Below, piece after piece: positions 22,803 to 34,139 of a stretch of DNA of 64,000 bases (position 1 is the stretch's first letter; the number at the start of each line of letters is the position of its first letter). Made by a program: the position numbers and the translations under genes. Source of the DNA: Gnetum montanum (lineage: Eukaryota > Streptophyta > Gnetopsida > Gnetales > Gnetaceae); NCBI GenBank assembly GCA_015680685.1, contig MNCI01033639.1, forward strand, positions 409,398 through 473,397. Reading direction: 5' to 3'. Under the pieces are notes generated by a model. The model did no database searches and was not told the origin of the DNA. It worked only from the letters and a program-made list of their open reading frames with translations.

Positions 22803-25800
22803 TCATTTTAAAAAGGTACAACCAAAGAAGAGGAAAATGTAAGCAATGAGAGAAGTAACAAGTTCAGGTGTCCAGGTTACAGGAAGGAGGTAAGATGGAA
22901 TGAAAGGGGTGAAAACAGATCCAATAAGCCAACCAACAACAAGGGATCCAAACCTGTAAACAAACGAAAATAAATAAATCATAAGTTACACATTGAAATC
23001 AAACGTGATTGGAAAAAAAACATCAAACTCTAACAGCATGAAGAGTACAGCTTACCCAAGAATAGATGCTCTTCCAAGGGTTTTTATTTTGTCGTACAAA
23101 AGATAAATGCATGTACCTAGAGCAACTGCCACCTACAGACATCTGGATGGTTAGGAAAAGCTAAAAAATATTATATAATAAAAAATATAAAGTGCAAATA
23201 AAATGTAGGCAACAAATTTCAGTCAACTATTAACTCAAATATAGAACTATCCGTTTTCTCGGTGCATACATCTGAATAAAACAAAGTATTGAACAAAAAG
23301 CTATTTGCATTTCAAAATACCAGAAAATGGCCTATTTTCTATAAGCACATCTAATAAAGAAGAGTCCATGTATAAACCTAAATATTATTAAATGACCGTA
23401 TCACAAATACCGCGCCACCCCCACACACGACAAGCCCCCCCCTGCCTCAGTCATAACTTGAAGCCTTGAACATAAAACTTATCAGACAAACCAAAGATTC
23501 ACTGATTAAGTTACTGCCTCTTTGGCAAGGTCATAAAATTGAATACCTTGCTAAGGATATGTCATCTAAAGCAAATACGTAGCAACAATAATACTTTAAC
23601 AAGTTAGAAGGTTATCCAGCCCTACTTGACATAAAAACCGAACACTCAACAGATTGTACAACACTTCGGCGTTATTGAATCAAACCAATGATATTGATTT
23701 AGGAAAAAACAAGGGTTTAACTCATCTTTGACCAAACAAGCCAGATGCCATTAACCACCAAACCTAAAAAATTAGGAGAGCAATGACAATCAAACTGCTA
23801 CTCAAATAACCATCATGTAAAAGGGTGAAACTAAGTATCGGCTGTGCATCAACTAATCATCGAACACAACTGTGTTTTCTACTTCAAGATGGAAAAATCA
23901 CAAATGGCATCTCAACTCTCACACTTGCAAAAATACACTCACCTAGAATCTAATGTATTCACCATTGATAACAATACACTACAATTTGGTGGCCAATAGC
24001 AATAGAATCAGGAAAAAAAAGGCAAATTATGATTATATGCCATGCCACGTTTTATAAATCTTGAGTAAAATAAAATTAACAGTGACAGTATCACTTTGAA
24101 CACCTGGGACAGTCAAAATTAACGTAACCCTAGAACATTTGTCCTATAAGTAAGAATTCAATTACATACTAATCTTATGAAGCATCAATCTTTACTTCCA
24201 ACATTGTCATTTCATATGCTTGCATTCTGGTAATAAGTTTCCTCATTTTCATAACAAATGAATAAAATCTGCTGCCGCTGTTGTATAATGTTCAATTACG
24301 CCTTGACATTAATCTTAAGATTAAAGAATGTTTTCTTTGTAATGGCTCATATTCAAAATAAAATTTTCATGATAAGTAAATGTAGAACAGTAGTGTTTAT
24401 CTCTAAGATAGATCTAGTAGGTCTAGTAAAACATTATTATGGTATTTCTATCATTTATGCTCAATCAATTTTACTATATTTAATGATATTTGTATTGTCC
24501 AGTTTGTGTGATCATGTACATCCCATATACATAAAATCCTAGCTTCCGCCCTGCATATGCCAGGGTACAATAGCGGTTAAGCTCCAACATGAAATGATTA
24601 AAATCTCAGGCTCTCAGTACAACATCCAGAGACAAATAGAAATTAAAAATGAAGAAACACAATGATAGAAAGAGCAGCCAAACATGTATATGTTTGAGCC
24701 AGGAGAAAAAAAAGTGATAGGCTTTCATAAATACACAGAAAGTGGAAAATGGATACCCAGTGCAAGAGGCATAAGAAATCAAGAGCGGCAAAAAAAAAAA
24801 AGATATAAAAAAGAAAAGACCACAGTCTCCACCACTCCACTCTAATATCAGCCATTCTAAAACACCCTCTGTGATATGTGTGTGTCTGAATCTTAACCAA
24901 AGAACCACATAGGACATTCACTGTAACATCCAAGAAAATAAGAAATTTAAAAGCCAGAATCTTCCTTCTTGGTAGTTCGAGTAAAAAATAAAATTTTATC
25001 AACTAATGAAATAACCAAAAATAAATGTGGTCTAAGGATGCCAGTCTAAACATAGCAACATACCCAGAAAGTCAGCAATGCTGAATACATTATGTTTAAG
25101 AGTAGGAACAGCAGATAGATTGTGCATGATGACACAAAAAAACTTAAGTAGAATGATAGATCACCAATGGATGGAACCGCTGTGGGCAATATCCAGCCAA
25201 GTGTGAGGTCACAGATTCAATTTCTGAAAATTATAGATAAGAGTTATCTCACTATCCCCGGCACCGCCAATCATGTCCCTCTGCAAATAATTTAAGGGCT
25301 GCATGGGGTTCAAGGTGGGGTTACCTCAGTGCAGCTGGGATATATTCAGGGGAAAACACCATACACGGTGCATTGGTTTCCTGATAAATTAAGAGCTGTT
25401 GATAGATTGAAAAAGCTCAAATTTCAAAAATGAATAAAAGCTCAAAGTTAAGGTTTTCTGACATATTTTAATGAAAAATCACCTAATACTTTTAATCAAA
25501 TATGTAGAAGGCACGGTGAAGAAGCGCACATTTAAGTCTACAAATGGTACAGGCATCAAGTAGCTTAATACAAATATTGCAATCCCGTTTAACCTATTTT
25601 AGTGTTTTCATGAAAACCATACAAGAATTGCCGCAATCACAAAAAGCAACCATGCAGGGAAAAAAAGGAGGTAAACGATTACCAATAAAATGAGTGTGGT
25701 AAATACAAGAAAAGCATCTTTTTCATACAAACTCTAACATGTAAAGATATTTGATTACTGAACCAATTTACTCAAGTTTCCTAGTAAAAAACAAACCTGG

Positions 25801-27024
25801 AAAGCAGGTCCTCCTTCAGCTGATTTTACTATACTCCAGACAGCAAAGACCGCAAAAAGAAAGGCTCTTCTATAAACGATTACACGTTCAGGTTTGTCCA
25901 ATAAGCCAATCAAGCTATTCACCCACGGAGGTGACTCTTCCACCTTCTGTTTTAGTTTACTTCTCAAGTTAATTTTTGCATGTTTCCTCTCCTTAAAACT
26001 TTTCATCAGTATTTTGTCATAAGCAGCTTCAATTGCTTCAACACTTCTCTCATGCTCAGCATACTGTTCTATGAGAAAATTTCTAGCCTCCTGAATTTCC
26101 TCTGGATTGGCATCCCTACTAACTCCAAGACGCTTATATGGATCCGTTACATTAATACGAGGAAACACCAGAGTGTAACCTGCATTGATTAAAATATTGC
26201 CAAACACTTATATAATCAAGAATGACAATTCAGTGCCCCAAGGAGTAAAATGACCAAACAAAAAAAAAACAAAAAAAATACATGAGCATTCAGTATCAGC
26301 CCTGGTACTCTAGCAAACTGTTGCTCAGGACTGGTGGGAAATTGACCCCAAAAAAAAAAAGCATCATTGAGTTTGACATTTTGCTAGCATCGAGTTTAAA
26401 CATGGTCACTGAATCATTAAAAATGACTTCTCGTAGGGTAATGGAACATCTTCCACACAACTCAATGGTTCGTTAGAGATATATTTTACTGATAATTTGT
26501 CTGAAATGCTTTGTTTCTTACTTTCTTGATGTTAAAAACAAATGATGAGTAAACAGGTAGGCATTAACGAACTAGAAACCTTAAAAATAATTTGAAAACT
26601 GATACATACCTTCTTCCTTAACATCTTAAAAACTATTTACACCCTTCAAAACTTGAAATTCAAAACTCATTCTTATCGTTATTGTAAGAAAATTAACCTG
26701 CTCGCTCTCCATAACCTCCATAATAGCTATAGGACGCGTCCATGGCACGAACTGGCCTCAGCATCCGGACTCTCAATCGGCAAAACCTGAAGAACAACAT
26801 TCATAGCATCTCCGTTATTACTTGTATAGCAGGTAAAAACCACAGAATTTTAAATTTAAACAGGCAGGTGTAGGCCCGCGAATGCCACCATACCTCTTTG
26901 GTAAAGAAACGACACGGGGTGCTAAACGTCGAGGAACTTTTCTGCACTCGGAAAATGTTGAACAGGGCTTCCATGAGAGACCCCTAACAGACACGGATAA
27001 ACTAGAAATTGCACAGGCGGCCAT
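22803..27024 (-). CDS. CPP1-like (DUF3353) chloroplast J-like membrane protein, five exons
   Basis: Exons on the minus strand: 27024-26894, 26786-26698, 26179-25797, 23132-23056, 22953-22803 (stop TGA). All introns are GT-AG and all joins keep frame, giving 276 residues. Residues 1-57 are Ser/Arg-rich with almost no acidic residues, a chloroplast transit peptide. A J-like domain spans about 84-140 (NVTDPYKRLGVSRDANPEEI, then a helix with IEQYAEHERSVEAIEAAYDKI); the HPD tripeptide of true DnaJ proteins is absent, as in this family. The C-terminal half has three or four membrane helices at about 177-193, 202-214, 225-243 and 256-273, ending FLFFGCTFLK. Arabidopsis CPP1/CDF1 of the family stabilises protochlorophyllide oxidoreductase in plastids; this copy looks closer to the CPP1-like paralogues, so its exact role is inference. 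Intron 3 is 2664 bp; the others are 102-518 bp. No disabling change is seen. Confidence 0.9.
25160..25435 (+). mobile_element. Possible tRNA-derived SINE in intron 3 of the CPP1-like gene
   Basis: ATGGAACCGCTGTGGGCAA followed about 35 bases later by GAGGTCACAGATTCAATTTC resembles a decayed A box/B box pair, and the rest is more GC-rich than the intron around it (GGTTCAAGGTGGGG, CACGGTGCATTGGTTTCC), ending in an A-rich stretch. No clear target duplication. Orientation is opposite to the gene. Confidence 0.3.
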
Positions 27025-27211
27025 GAAAGCAACCTAATCTTGGAATTGCCCTTGATTACAGCCTTGAGGTAGCAGCAGCAGCGTTCAGCGGATTCGACTG
27101 CTGAAATGACGAATTATTTGGCGCTACGCAAGAAAGATGCTCTGAATGCATTGTTTCGTTTTCTTCATCTATAGCACATGAACATGGCAATCACACTGGG
27201 GCAGCTAAAGA

Positions 27212-27243
27212 GATATACCAGGCCAGTTGGTCCGCTATTTAAT
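27212..27243 (-). promoter_or_regulatory. Possible TATA region of the CPP1-like gene
   Basis: On the minus strand ATTAAATAG (27243-27235) and GGTATATC (27219-27212) lie about 190-220 bases before the ATG. The stretch between them and the ATG is the most CpG-rich non-coding sequence in the window, in line with an unmethylated promoter/5' leader. Choice of box is a guess. Confidence 0.25.
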
Positions 27244-28151
27244 GGCCTCGCCAAAATTAACAGAGACTTATTATTAAAGTAATAGAAGCTAATCAAAAAC
27301 CAAACTACTAAAAGGATCATGCTTTAGCTATGAGGGAGACAACCCCAACCACGTTTCCAACCAATCAAAAAGTCTCAAGTATTTTTATAGGGCATCAAAA
27401 CCAATAACCAAAAAAGTAGTTGTGTGCAACATCATAAAATTTATTTAAAACAAAGGGTATATCTGAAAAATCAAATCAAAGAACACATAGTTTACAGCTA
27501 TCACATCAACTCATCTTGTAAAGAGTAACGAGTGTTAAACATTGTTATCTTGCATTCATGGATGTTCTCCCACAAGTTAAAGTTGGCAAATGCTTTCAAG
27601 ATGCATTTATCAAGACAACTTAGGCACTCCGTATGAAAAGTAGGTGCATTTTGCTCAAGCCAAATCTCCCAATGCGAACAACATAATATAAGGGCTAGTG
27701 AATTAAATGATTTCTTTCAAAGCATTCTCCTAAATCAATTTTCATGAAGCGTTTTGAAATGTTTAATGGATAAGTTCAAATCTAACTTTTTTTGAGTAAA
27801 AGCACTCAAGTCCTATAATTTCAAAAATAAAGACCATACAATCACTCCAAATAATGATTTCTCTCTTAAATGTTTAAAAGCATTCTCATAAATCTATGTT
27901 TATAAGGACTTTGTGGAGCTCCAAAAGCATTCATATATAGATTGTTATAAGGGTTTCCTAAAGCTTCATTTTGAAGCTTTCACAACAACGATTAAAAAAT
28001 TTGTCATGGTCTTAAGTTTGATAACACTTCTTTTATGTAAAATGAAACTTTCTAGTAAAAAAATATACCATCCTTTTCTCATTTAACTATTAACTATATT
28101 TGAGAGTAAAATAGAACTTTGATAAGCAAGAGTCCTAGTAGAAAGTAAACA
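27244..28151. other. Upstream flank of the CPP1-like gene
   Basis: AT-rich, no ORF or repeat recognised. Contains no domain on either strand; may hold distal regulatory sequence or the decayed internal region of E8. Confidence 0.4.
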
Positions 28152-28280
28152 ATGTGTTAGTCTAGTGGTAGAATTCTAGATTTGAAAGTTCCAAGTTATG
28201 AGTTTGATTCTAGTCCACAATGTTGAGTTATAAAGTTCTAATTTGCCTATATGTCTTGGAAGTAAATATTATTTTTTTAA
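28152..28280 (+). mobile_element. SINE-like element, family S1, copy 2
   Basis: A box TAGTCTAGTGG (28158-28168) and B box GAGTTTGATTC (28200-28210), 31 bases apart, are typical of tRNA-derived SINEs. The body AATGTTGAGTTATAAAGTTC, then TGTCTTGGAAGTAAATATTA and a T7 run at the end, matches the copies at 59850-59990 and 60085-60205. Best-preserved copy of this family in the window. Confidence 0.65.
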
Positions 28281-28427
28281 AAGTTTCAAGTTCCGACCTC
28301 ATCCCCTCAAATCCCAAATATATGAAGTCAAATTTCAACTATAAGACATGTGTTTAAAGTGATGTTTACTTTGACAAATAAGATGAATAGAATGACTAAT
28401 GCCAAGATGTTAAAGACAATGGCTAAT

Positions 28428-29307
28428 TGATTAGTGGCAAAGTAACCCTATGCCCAACTATACAAATCACAAGCATTCATGCATGATTCAGTCAAATTCC
28501 ATGGACTGAGATTAGTTGAATGCTTTAGATAATTAAGCATTAAGTCATTGATTGTTGTCTTCCCAACCACACTTGTATAGGCTCAAGTCATATGATTAAG
28601 TGTGATCAAAGCACATGATCTAAGTTTATTATTAAAATATTAAATTAAAATACTAAGGTATTAAATAATTATCCTAAGCACAAGAAAGAAATCTAGACTA
28701 AACTAAGCATAAAGCATCTATTCCCAACTTGTCGTTCACATCATGAATATGTATTAATGTCGTTAGGTTACCAAATGTTCACTACTAGGCATACCAAATG
28801 TCAATATGTTTGTGCTTGAAGTTGGTCATTCCCATGCAAATTTACTTAAGCATGATGAAACAAAATATTTAACTAAGTGAATGAGAAGTAAAAGAACAAT
28901 TAAAATAAACTATGATTAAAAGGAGATTAAAACAATAAGCTAAGTATTGCAATGAATAGAACATATCTCGATTTTATTTCCATCATGCCAATGTGTCTAG
29001 GTACATCAAGCACTCAAATAAAATTTTAGACATTCTACTCAATTTACACTATAGGCACTTGATTGGAAAATTCTAACTCCTACTAGAATAAACTAACAGA
29101 GTTTTGCCAAAGGAATGATTGACTAGTGTCATAAATGCAATGGATATGCATACTTATATAGGCATTTATTGTACTTGCGTCAACATTGATGAATTGACGA
29201 AGTAGAGCCTATGTTGATGCTAATGCATTGACAAAGTAGAGCCTATGTTGATGTTGTTGCATCAATGTTGATGTGTTAATGTGACTCCTTAACATTGATG
29301 TTCATCA
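28428..29307 (-). repeat. E8 LTR (minus strand), truncated element
   Basis: On the minus strand it starts TGATGAACATCAATG (29307) and ends ...GCCACTAATCA (28428). It has TATA box CTATATAAG near 29150, upstream U3 repeats, and the block GGTTGGGCATAGGG shared with other LTRs here. Below 28428 the minus strand reads ATTAGCCATTGTCTTTAACA, a weak match to the primer-binding site, which would make this a 5' LTR whose interior was lost rather than a solo LTR. No gag follows. Confidence 0.6.
29193..29253. repeat. Two 27-bp direct repeats in E8 U3
   Basis: Units at 29193-29219 and 29227-29253 share ATTGAC(G/A)AAGTAGAGCC and TATGTTGATG with one difference (G/A). They sit upstream of the TATA box of the minus-strand LTR. 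Confidence 0.8.
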
Positions 29308-29309
29308 CT

Positions 29310-30539
29310 AATAGACAAGCCTTGAAAATAAGATACCAAAAAAATATGTTATTCTTTGATTGGATCTTAGAACTCAAAATTACATGGAAAATATCTTTTC
29401 ACTAATCCTAAGACTAGTAATGTTTCTAATGAACTATTGGGTATGCACATGTATACCATAGCATATGCATCAACTAAGGCTTTGCTACATTAGCACAATT
29501 CAAAAATTTACCTATATATATGTGATCTACACTAACGAACATCATTAGTTTTAGTCAACTATAAGGAATCTCATTTTTATAATTCATAGCTAATTAACAA
29601 GTTCCTATAGCATATGCTTAGGTTAGTTGTCTAAAGTCATCAATCAAGTGATTATTATTAGATGTCATCATGTTCAGAAATGAAGATCAAAATTGATTTT
29701 CTCACATTAACACTTGGACTCTTAGTTCACTTTATATTTCATGCACTTTATTTTCAAGTAATAGTTAGTATTCCTTAATGCTTTCATTTATATTTATCAT
29801 TGCATTAGTAAAAATGTATTGAGTATGTCAAGACTTAAAGCATTAAACATGATTAACTTCATTGCCATTAATTAGTTAACTTGGTTTGCCTAGTAGTTAA
29901 TTAGTTTGGTTTCCCAATAGTTAATGCATAGATTTAGGAGCCTAACAATGGGTTAATAGAGTGAATGCTCATCACTATAATATTTTATATTACTTCCATT
30001 ATTGCTAGTGATAGGTGGCTCAAGTAGTTAGCTCATTGTCTTATTAGACAAGAGTTTGCCAATTCCAATCATACTTGAGGCATCTTTATTAGTTAGCTAT
30101 AGTTTAGATTAATTTATATTTTTATTAATATTTTATTTTTAGTAAACATGGATCAAACAACATCATAGGGACCACCACTTAGAGTGATGATAAGGTGGTT
30201 GTTTCTTAAGTCATAAAACTTGGGTTTGAACATGGGAGCAACTACTCAAAAGAAGTTAGGCTTTTGCTCATCCATCACCCTTCCAAGACCCTACCTTTGT
30301 GGGATGAGCATTAAGACTTTGGATGATGATCTTTTTTTATAGATCAAACAACATCATAGATCATGTGCCTCGATCATGTTTGATCATATGTTACATGTCC
30401 ATAAAAAATGTGACTATGAAGACAATGACTTGTGATCTACCTAAATGTTTAGTCTATCATGTTAATATATTATGATAGGATCGACACATACTCTCTTAAA
30501 CTCATATGTCTATGCATTGGTATGACCCAATGCTCATCA
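29310..30539 (+). repeat. E5 5' LTR (plus strand) with SINE insertion
   Basis: Ends ...TGCTCATCA just before a primer-binding site. TATA box CCTATATATATG is at about 29511-29522. The body matches the E2 LTR in order (TAGTTTAGATT, ACATCATAG...CATGTGCCTC). The left edge is uncertain and appears to abut the E8 LTR head to head. A further decayed SINE-like piece (GGTGGCTCAAGTAGTTAGCTC, about 30015-30075) may also be inserted. Confidence 0.55.
30151..30359 (+). mobile_element. SINE-like element, family S2, with perfect 18-bp target duplication
   Basis: GATCAAACAACATCATAG occurs at 30151-30168 and again at 30342-30359, identical in all 18 bases. It flanks a 173-bp body (30169-30341) with an A-box-like TGATAAGGTGG and a B-box-like GGGTTTGAACATGGG about 35 bases later, ending CTTTTTTTATA. 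This is the structure of a tRNA-derived SINE inserted into the E5 LTR; the LTR sequence continues across the insertion. Confidence 0.75.
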
Positions 30540-30561
30540 TATAGCATTATTATCAAGGATG
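30540..30561 (+). promoter_or_regulatory. E5 primer-binding site
   Basis: TATAGCATTATTATCAAGG follows the LTR end CTCATCA, a decayed form of the TTGGCGCCATTGCCAAGG site also seen in E7. Confidence 0.5.
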
Positions 30562-30679
30562 GTGTTAGGTGTTTTAGAAGTAATTGTTATCATACACAAT
30601 TTTTGTAAAGGCTAATCATGATTTATCTTTCTATTATTATTAGTGTATTGATTAAAAAATACACATAAATCTAATTGTT

Positions 30680-31135
30680 AGTATGGCTACCTCTCATAGG
30701 CCTAGAAGGACACCACTAGCCAGGGATAATAAACAAATCCAAAATAATGAACATGAACATCTATAAGTACAACAATAATTCTAAATCACATTTGCTCATG
30801 ATGATCTGTTCTACCTTGATCATACACCTATTTTACAAGGACAAACAACTTAGGTGGAGGGATGCTTATGATAATGTTGTCCTACATTTAAACATATCAA
30901 CCTCTTCTATGCTTTGGGTAGTACTAATGATGATAAGGATGAATCATATAGTAGGAGGATATCATTTGAACAAGAAAATTATTAAGTTCTACCTATCCAC
31001 TTCTACGTAGTGTCATGTAGACAAGAGATTGAATCTACAATACTAGTGTAAAAGGGTCAAGCATAACATGCCATTTGAGGTAGATTCAAAATAGAAGAAT
31101 GATGAGGCAATTTAGATCATGGGATATCTAGTCAA
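30680..31135 (+). pseudogene. E5 gag N-terminal region, probable
   Basis: A degenerate reading starts MATSHRPRRTPLARDN and runs through Asn/His/Glu-rich sequence; pieces such as FYALGSTNDDKDESYSRR fit the polar N-terminus of a gag. No diagnostic capsid motif. It is placed here because it follows the primer site. The 87-codon frame at 30747-31010 is probably a shadow. Confidence 0.35.
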
Positions 31136-31139
31136 TAAT

Positions 31140-32930
31140 ATTTGAGAGGATAATAATAATAAGTAGTGTGAGTAATAAGACCAATAGAGGAAATAAATTG
31201 TTAAACGTAATAGCCATAAGGATTTGGCTAGCAATATAAACATTGTTATTTAGGTGGTGGCATTGCTTATAATTGTGAGTTTTCCCACTACTACTTGTAC
31301 TATTCCTATTGTTGCAGCAAGGCCTTACTTGGATAGTGTTGTGGCTGACATGGCTACATGTAATAACCCTATTAGTATAACAACCTTCTTAGAATCTATT
31401 TTTTTCGCAAACTTTAGGTTAGGAGCATAGACACCTAATTCTTGCACTAAAATAATAATGTGGAATGTGATAGGATAAGATTCTTTTGGATGTTCATATT
31501 AACAAACATCATAGGCATCATTTCCATATAATTTAAGATCAAAGACTTTCTGAACTACATCTACCTTTCATTTTTTTGGTAGAGATCCTTTTCCTTCTTC
31601 TTTTCTTATTTTATTTTATTGCTACTACTTTTACTTACTTATTAAGCTCCTTCATGATTTTGAGCATGGCTAAAAACTTCTCTTTGGTTGCATCCCACAT
31701 CTTATTGATCTTATTGGTAATTTCATATATAATTTGTTGCATGGGAAAGACCTTTTGTTAAACCAATACTTACAATGGATCCTTGTCTTGAATCTCAAAG
31801 GCTTGAAAATCTTTCTTTATGATGGATGGATCCTTGTTATATTCCTTTGAATTTTCTTATTTTCTTAATTCATCTTTTTCCTTGACCATCTAATAAATCA
31901 ATTTCTATACCTGATGTGCTTTTAACTTTGATAGCCTCTCATAAACCCCAAGAGTTTCATGATTTTTGTTTTATAGCCTATTAATAAGGTGGCAAAGTTG
32001 CTTCTTCTAGAAAAAGTTATGGCTTGGACATCAGTAGAACAATGAGTAATATCTATCCAAGACCACATCCAATGACTTATGGTTGCCTTACTTTCATTCT
32101 TAGATCCATTTCTTTAGGTTGGATACTCAAGTGTAAGGCTAGTACTTTTCATTAAACATCTCTAGCATGGTGCTTCATCTATGAATGAAATTGCACTCTA
32201 ATAATCTATAGCATCTTTCTGCTTCCTTGGTTAATATCCTAGAAAATAGTTTTAGCTTTTGCCAATTGCTCTCTATGTTTTACAAGACACAAGCATTATG
32301 GAAGACTTACAAATGATTTTAAAAGTCTACATTATAGTTTCTCTCAAACTACATGTTATTCATAGACTTTTGATGTGATGCTTCTTCTAATGAATAGATG
32401 GAATATATACAATATCTTTAATTTGAATCATACTTCTAGTGGCTAGCAATGGCTCATATTTGTTGTTAGGCATGAAAATATTTATATTAGAATCATATTC
32501 ATCATCATCATGGTTTGGTTTTGGTTCTCTTCTATGTCTTCTTCCTATTCTTCTCTATGGATTTCTTTTAGGATTCCTTCCTCAATTTCATTTCACCTTT
32601 CCATGTTCTTCTTCAAAGTCATTAGATGATAAGAAATAATTGGAATACTCATGTCAATTTTTCCTTTTCCTAAAACTTGTATATTCATAATTTCTTTCTT
32701 TGTTAGAGGTTCTTAGCCTAGAAGGCCTCTTAGGTTTTACAATCTCTTTTCATCTTTATTGGATTTATCTCAAAGGAAGAGCATGTGATGCTATTACGTA
32801 GCTCATCTTATGTGAGATTGAACAACGTGTTGGATAGATTTATCAAGGTAGCCATACTATGATGGCACCTCTCTTCTCCTTGTGACCTCCTATGCTTCTC
32901 ATCTACATAACAACCCACAAAATCATCTTT
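31140..32930 (-). pseudogene. Gag pseudogene in inverted orientation inside E5
   Basis: The minus strand aligns with gag of E4 and E7 throughout: for example plus-strand 31900-32300 (AGGTGGCAAAGTTGC, TCTAGCATGGTGCTTCATCT, TTTACAAGACACAAGCATTATGG) matches 52000-52360 (ATGTGACAAAGC, TCTAGCATTATACTCCATCT, TTTGCAAGACACAAGCATCATG). It begins near the gag C-terminus (31140) and ends near its N-terminus (about 32930). The flanking plus-strand sequence is the complementary remainder of a gag-pol, so this may be an inversion inside E5 rather than a separate insertion. Confidence 0.6.
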
Positions 32931-32999
32931 TTCTTACCTATTTTACCACCTCTAATAAATGGCTAGTTATCATGATAACCTTAGTAGAAAAATGCTATC

Positions 33000-34139
33000 T
33001 GTACTATTAATATGAAAATAGATGATGGTGCTAGTAGTTCTAAGCACAAGCCTAAGAAATGTTCTTTCTTTAGGATGATTTCCAAGCCTATGAATAGTCT
33101 TAGTTGACCCATCAATCCATCTTAGCTAGTAGATTAGCAATAGCTAGTACTATTAATGTACCTCCACTTTATCAACAAACTTAGTGAGCAAGGAAGACGA
33201 TTGTTGAAACTAGTGTTAAGACAATCATGATCACTCATGCAATGTTCAATTAAATTAATGTAGACACTCTTCCACAAAATAAAATTAATCATAATAGCCC
33301 TCTAATTTATTTACAAATTACAAAAAAACTATAATGTAAAGCTTTACTATACTTACGTCTAAGTGTTAACCTAATTTTGCAAGAAATATACAAGGCATGT
33401 ACCCTATCCCACTAAAAAAGAGCAATATTAAGTTAGAGTTGTTACCATTATTAGTGGGTTATCTTATCCTAAAAATTTCTTAGTAATCCATGTTGGAAGT
33501 AGGAAAAGAGAGTTTTCAATCGTCATGGAAAGAGCCTAGCTAAACATAATTGCTACAAAATTGGATGTTAGATACTTCTTCTTGAAGATTGTCAAGGAAA
33601 AAAACATGACATACTAGATAGAAAGCAAGTTCCATGCATCACATATAATGATGTAGGGTGAAATTGTATGTAGAAAATTAGAATTTGAAAGCCACTACTA
33701 TTCTAGCATGTAGTAAATGTGAAGTGTTGAAGTGTGTGTAATAATGTTTGTATGTTAAAGCTACTAAACAAGAAGATATTTAGCAGTTGATCACTAAAAA
33801 CAAAAAATATCAAGTATATGCATGGAATTAATAGATAAAATCATCAATTCCTATATAGAGAAAATAAATGAATTTGAAGTGCTATAATAAGAACTTTTTC
33901 AATTAGGCTACATTCTAGAAGAACTAGTAAATCAAGAAAAACTAGTAATTTATGAGAAAAATATACTAGAATTAATTAAATTTAAAATGCTGCTTGAATC
34001 ACAAGAATACATGTTCTTACAAAATGGAAAGCCTATTATTATTAATGTCAAGCTCATAAAGCATCAAATAAGGAAGCTACTTGAGGTAGTGAACAAATGC
34101 CCTATAGCATTTGCATGGCCCTATAAAGAAATTATATGA
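33000..34139 (+). pseudogene. E5 gag C-terminus and protease region, degenerate
   Basis: GTTCTTTCTTTAGGATGATTT at about 33059-33079 matches the E2 (14710-14730) and E3 (63418-63440) gag C-terminal region, giving a KCSFFRM reading. After about 33420 a stretch near 33500-33560 reads GSRKREFSIVMERAxLN, the counterpart of the FPIIMERAWLN segment after the protease active site in E4. Stops throughout. Confidence 0.5.

Noticed and set aside
24606-25002. Overlapping minus frames of 103 and 119 codons, Phe/Leu-rich, membrane-like
   Set aside because: They lie within intron 3 of the CPP1-like gene and come from AT-rich intron sequence; no motif, no splice logic linking them to the gene.
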